This document shows positions 11,548 to 21,310 of a stretch of DNA of 64,000 nt, piece by piece; the first letter of the stretch is position 1, and each line of letters opens with the position of its first letter. The position numbers and the translations under genes were made by a program. The notes under the pieces were generated by a model, which saw only the letters and a program-made list of their open reading frames with translations, did no database searches and was not told the DNA's origin. The stretch covers positions 5,831,001-5,895,000 of the forward strand of contig NC_092673.1 in the NCBI RefSeq assembly GCF_964355755.1, in the 5' to 3' direction. Source of the stretch: Antedon mediterranea (Eukaryota > Echinodermata > Crinoidea > Comatulida > Antedonidae).

Positions 11548-14500
11548 GTATGTAAAAATTGCTTTTTGGTTACTCTCGGAAGAAGGAAGACAATATTATG
11601 TTAAATTATGTTTAAAATCATGTTTCATTTTCTTTTTCAAAAGGTGCAAAACTTGCTATCCAAGTCAATTCTAAGACTAATCTCAGCTTGCTTAATGAAT
11701 GTGTAGAATCTGTTGAGAAACAGAATAAATTGACCCAAAGTTTATCGCCATCTGTTGAATACGTTGGATTTGGAATTAATGATCCAAAGGCATCACTGTT
11801 TTTCCGTCTGCGTACAAATAATCAAGAAGCTTTAAGAGAATTAATGATCATGCACGTGGATGACAAGCTAATACATGAATTAGCAGACATCTTAGAACCA
11901 GTCAACCAAAAGGAATTTGTGAAAAACTGGAAAACCATCATTGATGTTGAAGAATACAAAGAAGCTTTTGAAGAACTTAAAAGCACCAATAGAGGTACAG
12001 TTTGATTTAAATGGAAAAACTGAATATTTTCAGTAAAAAACAATATGCAGTCTTATATATTTTTTTAATTTTTAGATTTAAGCATTACATTATTACTTTT
12101 GTTGAGATCAGAAAAACTAGAAATGAGTCTTGAGGAAGGTTTTGAAACATCATACATTTTGATGTTACACAACTGCGACAACGGCTCCATCGGATATGGT
12201 AAAAGAGAACAATAGTGAAATAAAAACAAAAATAATTAATAATTAAAAGATTTAAAACACTGGTATATAATAAAGAAACATAAAATACAGTTAAAATGTT
12301 CCATGATAATGATCTGCAATACAACATAATTTGCTTTTAAAACAGCTCACACTAAAACTGTTTCTTAAGTATCACTAATATCCAAATGTCTACTGCACTT
12401 AATTAATATTTGTAATAATTTATCTTCTTCTTATATTACTCAAAATAATATTTAAAAAAATATGATTATCCCACATGTAATACAGAAACATAGACCTACT
12501 GTACATGGTTCACTTTCAGAATAACAGAAATGTAATACTACCAGAACCATCCCATTCTCGGTACTGTATCTAGATTTCTCCAGTATCATAGGAATATTCA
12601 GGAATAGACCATATTACTAACCCATAACTTAACCTTACATAATACAGGCAACACATGTGATACAAATGAGATGCTGCATCACCAAATATTCCAAGTATTG
12701 TAGTATGTGGAGATACCACATATCGGGTACCACAACAAGTTCACTTTTCTCCAGTTATTACAATTCATATGTTAAACATATTCAAATAATGACTGCTATC
12801 CCCAAAACAATACTTTTTCAACCTTAAATTTTTAAAATTTACACTCAATTTTGTTTTCTTTTACACCCAAAACTTTACTTTAATTTTTAGGTTAGAGCGC
12901 CACTTAACAATATCATAGCTACCTTGTTAAATTTGCTTTCCATAACTTTCTGTAACACCTCCTGCTTTCCTTCTAAAAAGTCACTCCCTCAGCAAATACC
13001 ACATTCAACTTCTTCATTTCCCATTCTCCACCTATCAGAAACTTGCACATACAATTACTACTTTTGCGCTTCTTCACCAATCAGAAACCTACACTCTTTC
13101 ATTCACACTTCTCTGCATCACTAACTTTTCACATTTAAAAAGGGTGCATGTCAAGTCGGCCCTAAACTGTCTTAGCGAAAGTCAAGTCAGCCTCAAGTCA
13201 ACTTGGCCTCAAAGTCAACTCAGTCTCACGTCAACTCGGGCAAAAACTAACCGGTCAACTCTAAAGTATAGAACGCAAAAAGCGCAAACAAACGAATTGA
13301 TAAAATAATATTAAATATTTATTCACAATTTCACGTGCATGACCTTGACTAATACTTTAACAACAAAATAGCCAAAATAGCCTAATAATAAGCAATGAAT
13401 GTTTTTGTTGTTAAAGTATTAGGCCTAGACCTATTGTCATTCGTCTAAATACTTTCATTAAAAACGTCTTCCTGTGTAAAAAAAATGTGAAGAAATGTTT
13501 AATATCATTATTATTTTATCAATTCGCTTTGTTTGCAAAGTCAACACGTTCGAATGCCAATCAAGCATGCAGTCGGTCGGATAAAAAAAATAACTATAAC
13601 CACAGACAACTTATGAATAGTTTGGGCACTTTTGTAAAAGTAAAGCTCAAATAATTTGACACGATATGACTTGAATGAAATACAAAAACAATCGTTACAT
13701 ACAATAAACAACATGATGAGTGTATACACGAATCTATTTAGATACGCTAGGCCTATAAATAATTTATTATTAGGCCTATAATTTAGCATAATACAACGTT
13801 AAGATATGCCTCGCACTTTTGGAAATGATAAAATGATGCCGTGCACAAATATTTGGCGTACCTCGCATTCCTCTCTTGCCTCGCACTTTTTCAACACTCA
13901 TTGCCCTCTTTGTTTCTTTCTGTTGACGTCAGAATAGTGAAATGCTTAAACACATTATTAGGTGAGCTGATCACCTATTACGCTTGCAAGAAATCTTTTT
14001 TTTTTAAATGCCATTCTTATTTCTGGTTTATGAGATAGAGTTCAAAGGGTTTGGCATGGCAGCTATTATAATTATTAGACATATCTTTGGTTTATTTATG
14101 ATTTATGGTTAGTTTGGAAGCAAAACTTCCTTGTATGGCTATTACACTTCAACATCATGTAATAAATAATGAAAAATAAATGTTACATTAAAGAAATTTG
14201 AGGAAAATGAATTTCATGTAATAAAAAACCAAAATTCATACAATATAAATTTAAAGTTGCATTAGGTATGTTTACATGCTTTGTTCTCTATCAGAGTTAA
14301 AGTGCTTCAATTGGTTTATCTTGTTCAAAGGGTGTGATATAACGTTTCATCCTTGTGAGTAGAATTGAATGAAAATATTCATTTAGGCAGACAGATTGAC
14401 AATCATGCTTATACATTTATTTATTATTTTTTAGGTGTGCAATTAACAATAACTCTTGAGAAAAGAAAATCTTCATCACTCAATGACATTGAGCAACCAT

Positions 14501-17500
14501 ACGCACTGAATCTTATCTTCAGATTAATGGAAAAACAGAAAAAGTGGAGTTACACAGAAATCCTCGAAATTTATGAAACAATTGAAGGTCTTGCTGCATA
14601 TTTTGAAACACAGCATTTGCAATTTCAGAATGTTGAAACTGGAAGTATAGTGTTGCAAGTAGTGTCACATGATACCAAAGCACTGGAGAAGCTATGGAAA
14701 AAGTATTCCAAACAAGTTTTGCATAAAGATTTAGCACAAAGATTAGTAAAAGATAAAAAGCAACAACTGATTGACATTAAAATCCATGAACAGGATTACC
14801 AAAATGCACTTAAAATATTAGAAGAATTTGGTAAGAAATTACTATTTAACATTGTTTATAAGGGAATATTGATGGGTCTTACATAAATATAAATATATCT
14901 ACAAAATCATCTGAATCTCCAAACAATAAATATATATAACACTTGTATAAATGTTCATTTGAATTGCAAAAGAAAGATGAAATATAAGTTTTTATCTGTT
15001 GGTTGATTTGGGAGTGACCTAAGTTTGTTCCTATTTCATACTGTTACACAACTGAATTTAAAATGATCTTAAAACTAAGATCTAAGAACTAAGTAAACCG
15101 CGCAACTTGTCCCATTTGCACAGTGTGCAGAATTCGCGAGCGGTGTGGTTGAAAGTAGGTGCTTGTAGGCCTCAAGTCTAATGCATGTTACAGGCACTGC
15201 TGACCTGAACTAGACGTATAACTGACTGTCAGTGGCCTAAGAGCAATAGCCTACACAGGCCTAGGTCATTTATGTATCTGTTCTTTACACTTTCCTTATA
15301 CAAAATATCAGTCAAGTCATACGTTTGTTTATTTTTGAATAACAATTTATTTCCAAAAAAGTTCCGAAGCAGACTACGCCTACTACGACACTCATATTTA
15401 TTGACATGTTGAACTCGATGGGCGCACGCTTTGACAACACAGTTATTGATAGATGACGTCACATCAATCAGGTCGTTGATTGACCAAAATAAAGAATTAC
15501 CATGCTGTATTTTGGCAAAATATAATCCATTTCTATCCTGAGCAGATTTCCGCAAATGAAACGGTTGAAACAGTCGCCAAAAAAGGTCTGGCTAGGCCAA
15601 CTGGTCCGGCCTTTAAAATTGCTTATTTATTCTTGAAAATGTCGTAAGAATTAAACATGGAAAAAGTCTAAATGGTTGAAATAAACTATTTAAAGAAATT
15701 ATAGAAATGGACAGAATTAAAATGTGCAAGAAACATTAATAAATTGGGGTTCAGTTTGGAATCTTCCATTATTCTAGTTAAACCCTAAGATAAAGTAATT
15801 GGGAAAATTAGGAGGGTGTTAAAAAGGCGAAAAAAACTTAACTTAAAACAATAATAGTATTTTATATTTATTATTAATTAATAACTATTGAATATGCCCA
15901 AGACAAAAATTAACTTAGAGGGCGCTATTAGTTTTAAACAAACAATTGAGAGTTTCTTCACATTTAGTTGGTGTTTCAATAATTTTTTTTCGTTTGTACG
16001 GTAATATTTAATATAATACATAGTTACCAACTGTCTCGCATTGTGCAGGATGGTCCTGCATTTCATAGTGATTTTTAACGAAACACGCATTTTGAACAAT
16101 TAACACATGCGTTTAGCAGAAGCATAAGTGTGCTCAATGTAAAATCATACAGTGGACTGCCACGACACAGTGACATGCGATGTTGTGTGCACACGTTAAT
16201 ACAGTAAAAGGGAAACCCGGGCTGCGCTAAATTTCATTGCCTAGTCTTTGGGCGGTGGATCAATTCAATTTGACCTTCCAAAAAAACAAATTTAAATAAA
16301 ATTAAAAAATCAGCATGAAAATAACGTTGAATGATAATAACAGATTAACAAGAGATAATATTTACTGTTTACCGTACCAGAAGTACCTTATTATCGGGGA
16401 CTTCACCCAACGACCGCTTTGCTGATCCCTAGTGTGCTGTGAGTGTCATTTCCGGCCAACTAGAGGTGCCATTTATCATGACTTTTACGTGTGAGAGTGT
16501 TCAAATATTTTGTGTCCAAACAAAAATGTTGTAGGCTGTCACGCATTTCAAATCTCTATCTATGTAATATTTACTTTAAGCACAGTTTACTTCAACCATT
16601 TTGGACATTTTAAAGAATATATAAGCGATTTTAAAGGCCGGACGAGTTTTAACCTAACTGGACCTGTTTTCAGTTTTGGCCAGAATGATTTTGTTGTGAC
16701 ATATACTTACACTACAGAAATGCAATTTTTAGGTTTTAAAGAAGGGCCCCAAAGTAATGAATCCAGGAATGATATGCCCACAAACTTGACAATTATTGGG
16801 ATAAAACACTGTATTTTTGTTTAAATCTGTTTTAATATGCTTGTATTGTTTCACAAATTTCCAACAACTTCTTTAAAAATGTAATAAATCTATCTGAAAA
16901 AAATTTATATGTTGAATCACGAAGTAATATTTATATTATTGCCTAAAAAATATAGTGGGTATTACCTGACGATTCAGATCCCTCAATTATAAACACATTA
17001 TTAACAGGTATTTGCTTTTTACCTCTTCAGACGAAACTAGACAAGCCACAACAAGCCCTACAAACAGAAAGGTAAATATAATATTTTCATTTAATAGTTT
17101 CATTTTAACTAGAAAACTGCTTTTATGTTTAAAAAACAGCTGTTATTTAGTATCATGAGGGGAAAATCTAGGAGACCATAGGGTTTTATTATCGACATCT
17201 CTACCAAATTAATAAACTAGGCAAGTTGGATCACAATATATTTTGCAATTAGACTCATTTTAACTGTCAAATAAAGTTACTTTATTTTAATTTAATCTAC
17301 ATTGTTCATATTATTATTATTATTATTTCCATCTAACATTTTTATAATTAATATTTAATCTGAAAAAAAAAAAATCTGACAGAAAAGTTATTACAATTAC
17401 AAATTTTACAGATGTCTGCTAAAACAGAACGGAAGGTTTTTGATCAAACAGATCTGAAATGTTCAATCTGTCAAGAAAGACTCACAGATCCAAAGACACT

Positions 17501-19580
17501 TGAATGCGATCATACTTACTGTCTTAACTGCCTGCAAAAATTGATGAAAGTAAATGGCAAGATACAATGTCAAGAATGCCGCCAGACATACAATTTAAGA
17601 ACTGATGATTTGAAACATCTGAAGTGCAATGAAACAATACGTTATCTAATTGATTGTGTTGAGAAGATTGAATCTGAAAAACCTGAAATCTGTTCGAGTT
17701 GTAATGATCAACCACAATACCATTGTTCTGAGTGTAAAATGTATTTGTGTGGGCAATGCATCCAACAGCATGAAATGTTTCCTGCACTGAAGAATCACTC
17801 ACTATACACACTAGACACAAATGTAGAAGAACAAAGTAAAGATTTGCTAAACTGTCCACATCACCCTGAGCAAAAACTGAAGTATTATTGCCCTACATGT
17901 AAACTTACTGCATGTGAAAATTGCAAACATATTGTTCATTGTTACACAAATAAACATGATGTCATCCCAATCAAGACAGCTTTGAATGATGTTAATCAAA
18001 CTGTTACTGAAACTATGAAGATAGCTGAAGGCATTAAAGAAAGACTAAAAGAAAGATTAGATGTTATCACTAATGACAAATCAGAGTTTGAATCTAATTT
18101 GAAATTAAACAGAAGAGCGATTGAAAATCATAGGAAATCCATAATCAGAAAGGTACAAAATGAATCAAAAGTAATGATGGCCAATCTTACACAGATTTAT
18201 GAACAACAAACTGAAGTCATTGATAGTCAAGTTAAAAATATTGAATCAAAATTGACACAAGTAAACAAAATGTTGGACTCAATCAATAAAATGATGAACA
18301 AACCAAAAGAAACAGAAAATCTTGCTTCATACCAAACAACTATCACTGCTGTTGGGAAAGAGTCTTTGGCTGATGAATTGGAGACATCATTTACTAGGAC
18401 AATTATCACACCAAAGTTTGTTCCATCTCCAGACCTGGATAAGTTAATGAATCATGAAGGTGTTGGTAAACTCATCACTGTTAGTGGTGTACACAAGGTT
18501 AATAAAGAAGATGAGAACATTTCAATTGAAAAAGGACAGTTATTTAGTGTGAGAGTATCAAGTTTAGCAGAGAGTGATGTTGGTAAATTAACAGTCACAC
18601 TAAGCAATTCATCAGGTGAGGAATCCGCCACTGAAATAGAACACAGAAATGGAGAGTACACAATATCAGGTAGATGCAATATGGAAGGTGATTGGCAGAT
18701 GGATATCATTGATGGAACTATGTTACATGTCATAGGTTCACCAGTGAGTATCAAGGTGGAACCTATTGGACTTGTAACTAGCATAGAAAACATACCGGAC
18801 TACAAAGAACATGATAAAGAAAACAATGTGACAGATGTAGTATTGGATACTGATGGATGTATGCTAGTGTCAAGCTACAGTAAAGATTTAATAAAGTTTG
18901 ATCAATCAGGTAGTTTTGTTTCTAGAATAGAAATACCACAAAATGTAAAGGTCAATTGCATGCATCAAATAGGCAATAAATTTATGGTCTTTAGTGACAT
19001 AAATGAAAAATGTTCTGTAATGTGTGATAACCTATTTTGTAAAATAAGAACCTTTGGGAAAGGAGTAATAAAAGAACCAGAAGGATTGACAGTAAACCAA
19101 ATGACCAGGATCTTATATGTAGCAGATCGTGAATGTCACTGTGTGTTTAAATTCAATATTGATGATGGTAGTCTACTGGGTAAGATAGGTTCTGAAGGTA
19201 GTGAACCAGGTCAAATGAAAGAACCAAGAGATGTTTCTTTAACAAAGGAAGGTTATTTGATTATTGCTGATTATCACAATAATAGAATACAAATGTTTGA
19301 TGGCAATGGCAAGCTAATAAAGATCCTTGTAACCTATGGTAAAGAAGATGGTAAAGTCTGGGGTCCTCAAGGTGTAACCATAGATATGTATTGGAATATA
19401 ATAGTATCCAGTTATAAAAAACTACAACTATTTGATAAAAATGGTAAATTCCTTAAACGAATAAATAAAAAAGATGATGGGTTGGATGTTGTATTAGGGA
19501 TTGCTGTAATCTCTAAAAACCCACGAAGACTAGCAGTAGTGAACAATTTATCAAATAATGTCAAAATATTTAATTATTAA
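11016..19580 (+). CDS. Gene 1: DED-like/TRADD-N-like/TRIM-NHL fusion protein, six exons
   Basis: Coding exons are 11016-11547, 11644-11994, 12076-12198, 14435-14830, 17031-17071 and 17412-19580. All introns are GT-AG. Every junction is phase 1 except the last, which is phase 0, and the joined frame is open for 3612 nt (1203 aa plus stop). Order of domains: DED-like (about residues 12-90) with a second helical half, two TRADD-N-like segments (about 190-295 and 340-465), a linker, then RING (498-537), two B-boxes, coiled coil, filamin/Ig-like domain and NHL repeats to the C-terminus. TRIM-NHL proteins are usually cytoplasmic E3 ubiquitin ligases or RNA-binding regulators; DED and TRADD-N are adaptor modules of death-receptor-type signalling. 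A role in innate immunity or apoptosis is inference. An acceptor (ag at 10990-10991) lies 24 nt before the ATG, so a 5' UTR exon lies upstream. The alternative is that the TRIM exon is also translated alone from its own ATG at 17412. Confidence 0.75.
11644..12198 (+). CDS. Gene 1 exons 2-3: first TRADD-N-like segment
   Basis: Exon 2 (11644-11994) encodes a segment whose core, ASLFFRLRTNNQEALREL followed by a helical stretch and IIDVEEYKEAFEELK, matches in pattern the core in exon 4 (GSIVLQVVSHDTKALEKL ... IHEQDYQNALKILEEF). That pattern (beta strand 'gSi.l.v', helix 'ALe.Lw..y', final 'I...eY..a...L') is what I know from TRADD-like N-terminal domains in invertebrate signalling proteins. Exon 3 (12076-12198) is exactly 123 nt and encodes 41 aa with a leucine-rich start. 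Both exons begin and end in phase 1, so they could be skipped or duplicated without changing frame. Confidence 0.6.
13272..13537. mobile_element. Inverted-repeat element in gene 1 intron 3
   Basis: Outer arms at 13272-13305 and about 13500-13537 are complementary (left 'caaacgaattgataaaataa', right its complement), and an inner pair matches at about 13349-13372 and 13400-13423 (tactttaacaacaaaa / ttttgttgttaaagta). No coding frame. A small palindromic non-autonomous element, intronic. Confidence 0.55.
14435..14830 (+). CDS. Gene 1 exon 4: second TRADD-N-like segment
   Basis: Acceptor tttttag at 14433-14434, donor ttg|gtaaga at 14831. Encodes about 132 aa: VQLTITLEKRK, a charged helical stretch, then the TRADD-N-like core GSIVLQVVSHDTKALEKLWK and the closing IHEQDYQNALKILEEF. 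It aligns in order with exon 2 of the same gene, so the two are likely an internal duplication. Phase 1 at both ends. Neither genes 2 nor 3 has this exon between DED and linker. The family assignment is from pattern only. Confidence 0.6.
15604..16646. mobile_element. ~1.04 kb inverted-repeat element in gene 1 intron 4
   Basis: 'gtccggcctttaaaatt' at the left (about 15605) and 'aattttaaaggccggac'-like at the right (about 16625-16641) form arms of about 40 bp with a few mismatches, continuing outward weakly. No transposase recognised; the interior frames (15229-15555 minus, 16510-16824 plus) have no family resemblance I can name. Confidence 0.5.
17031..17071 (+). CDS. Gene 1 linker micro-exon
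   Basis: A 41 nt exon with acceptor cttcag and donor aag|gtaaat. With two nt completing the incoming phase-1 codon it reads ETRQATTSPTNRK and ends in phase 0. Its homologues in gene 2 (50243-50310) and gene 3 (62249-62316) are both 68 nt and start with QTDRQ, which supports the call; the gene 1 version is 27 nt (9 codons) shorter, frame preserved. Confidence 0.7.
17412..19580 (+). CDS. Gene 1 large exon: intact TRIM-NHL
   Basis: A single 722-codon exon. RING Cys/His residues sit at local positions C17, C20, C32, H34, C37, C40, C53, C56 (C3HC4, all present). B-box 1 starts at C94/C97, B-box 2 at about 147-190, both with metal ligands present. A coiled coil runs about 195-300, a filamin/Ig-like domain about 335-450 (FSVRVSSLAESDVGKL), then NHL repeats to residue 722 (motifs such as GLTVNQ.TRILYVAD and GQMKEPRDVSL). 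The acceptor ag is directly before the ATG. Expected function: E3 ubiquitin ligase with propeller-mediated target binding. An AATAAA lies about 370 bp downstream (near 19953); no closer canonical signal was obvious. Confidence 0.9.
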   Translation: MSAKTERKVFDQTDLKCSICQERLTDPKTLECDHTYCLNCLQKLMKVNGKIQCQECRQTYNLRTDDLKHLKCNETIRYLIDCVEKIESEKPEICSSCNDQPQYHCSECKMYLCGQCIQQHEMFPALKNHSLYTLDTNVEEQSKDLLNCPHHPEQKLKYYCPTCKLTACENCKHIVHCYTNKHDVIPIKTALNDVNQTVTETMKIAEGIKERLKERLDVITNDKSEFESNLKLNRRAIENHRKSIIRKVQNESKVMMANLTQIYEQQTEVIDSQVKNIESKLTQVNKMLDSINKMMNKPKETENLASYQTTITAVGKESLADELETSFTRTIITPKFVPSPDLDKLMNHEGVGKLITVSGVHKVNKEDENISIEKGQLFSVRVSSLAESDVGKLTVTLSNSSGEESATEIEHRNGEYTISGRCNMEGDWQMDIIDGTMLHVIGSPVSIKVEPIGLVTSIENIPDYKEHDKENNVTDVVLDTDGCMLVSSYSKDLIKFDQSGSFVSRIEIPQNVKVNCMHQIGNKFMVFSDINEKCSVMCDNLFCKIRTFGKGVIKEPEGLTVNQMTRILYVADRECHCVFKFNIDDGSLLGKIGSEGSEPGQMKEPRDVSLTKEGYLIIADYHNNRIQMFDGNGKLIKILVTYGKEDGKVWGPQGVTIDMYWNIIVSSYKKLQLFDKNGKFLKRINKKDDGLDVVLGIAVISKNPRRLAVVNNLSNNVKIFNY

Positions 19581-19872
19581 ATACCTATAAAATGTGAAAA
19601 CAAATCTATCTGTTCGGAGTGCAACGGTGCCTAGGCGTCACTGCCGAATATGGGGTAACGGTAATAACATCACAGTGCAATTTTGACTGGGGTAACTCAA
19701 CCATGAAATTTGACCTTGATGTGTAAATTGTTGTCGTTCAAACAGTTCGTTTGATTTAGCCCAATTTAGGTTGTATGTGTAATTGAGTTTACGTTCGCAC
19801 ACAAGCTATTAATGCATCCAAATAATTTAGTTGACAAAATTAAGCAATTATAAATGAAATCTTGATCTTTAA

Positions 19873-20140
19873 AGATGTATTGTCCCCAAAAACATAATAA
19901 GGTTAATCATTTCCGTAGAAAAAAAATAATGTTTTCACTTATACAATAACAAAATAAATTGGTTTAAATTCAACCAAAAACTCTTGCTTTGAATTACAGT
20001 TTTTTTCAGGTAAATACATTTACATTTTTTTTTCCATCCAATTTTTGGTCAAAGAGGATAAATATTATGTTACATTAAAATGGCATACTTAACAAAAATG
20101 TTGTTCAGAACTGTTTTTTCAGGGGGACAATAGACACATT
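19873..20140. mobile_element. TTAA-type MITE, copy 1 of 3
   Basis: Begins TTAA|AGATGTATTGTCCCC at 19869 and ends with diverged 'gggggacaatag' near 20120-20140. Relatives with cleaner ends are at 34831-35173 and about 53213-54040. Non-coding. It sits about 290 bp downstream of gene 1's stop and may supply part of its 3' UTR. Confidence 0.55.
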
Positions 20141-20691
20141 TGATATCTTTCTATCTATTCTGTATTATTTTTAAAATTTCTATTTTAAGGCACCGATTTG
20201 CAAACATTTTATTTCACTGCCTAAAATCCGATTCCCAAGACTAAACCGCAGCCCAAACTACCTGGACCAACGTAATAAAGCAAATATAAAATAGTCTGCC
20301 ACATCAAACCCACCATTGTTGGGGCTGTGGGAAGAACATTTTTTGATATATAGACCTTTAGGTCCCTGGAAATTGCATTGTGATGATCCACCAAATTCAG
20401 CGCAGTCCAGGTTTCCCCTTTGATGCATATCACCATGTCGCGTCACAGTTAAGATTTTTCATTACATCGCCATCAAAACTTTAGCCGCTGTTTGATATGT
20501 TTATGATACTTTTCTGCAAGACCAAACCACATAACCCATGTAGAAATCGTATGCGCAGTCTGATTGGCGTAACATTTTGATTTCTGTTGAGCATGCGTAC
20601 AATTTAGGGACTAGTGCTATTCTGCTGTACCACGTCAAGAGTGTAAAGAGTCTCTATCCAATTGGGTTTGAACAACACCATAAAAACCCCA

Positions 20692-20770
20692 GTGGTCTAA
20701 TGGTTAGGACATCTGCATGTCAAGCAGAAGGTTTCCGGGTTCGAATCTTGGCTCATTCTCACAGATTTCC
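20692..20770 (+). repeat. tRNA-Asp-like SINE head or tRNA pseudogene
   Basis: An A-box-like 'tggtctaatggttagga' and a B box 'ggttcgaatc' are spaced as in a tRNA. The anticodon arm 'tctgc-atgtcaa-gcaga' folds with a 7-nt loop giving anticodon GTC (Asp). The T-arm ccggg/cttgg folds with G-T pairs, but the acceptor stem does not pair, so it is not a working tRNA. Likely a tRNA-derived retroposon. Confidence 0.6.
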
Positions 20771-21310
20771 TTATTTTTTAAATTAATTAATAATTTTTCA
20801 ATATGTATATCACCGGGCAGCTAAGAATTTGTTCATGTGCCTGTGGTGTTTATTATATATATATATATATAAATGTTCAATCCCAATCCAGTTAAGAATA
20901 AATCAAGTGCTAGATAAATTGTGGCAACTGACTTACCTCAAAGATTATTACACTGCATCTCAGATTCTATCAATACTGCATACCTTTGGATAAATATACA
21001 AAGTTTTTTCATTCATGTCAGCTACATGTGAGATTCTATTATTCCAGTGACTACTGACAGTATTGGTTGGAAGCTTTCCATAATAACTGTTGGTAAAAAT
21101 ATTTAGTTATTAAATTTTATAAAGTATCCAATATATAAAATCTAGGCAAATTATAAGAACAACAATCCCTGACCTGGACTATACAAGTGTACACAATATG
21201 TTGAAATAAATTCATTTTTAAATTACATATATTATGTAATTGTTGTATTTTATATAATATTTGTCTACATTGTCAATGTTATTCTTTTAAATACCATGAT
21301 ATTAAATTAA

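Noticed and set aside
15229-16824. Frames of 73-108 aa in gene 1 intron 4
   Set aside because: No ATG context or family features; they overlap an inverted-repeat element.
20692-20770. Functional tRNA-Asp gene
   Set aside because: Anticodon and T arms fold but the acceptor stem does not pair.
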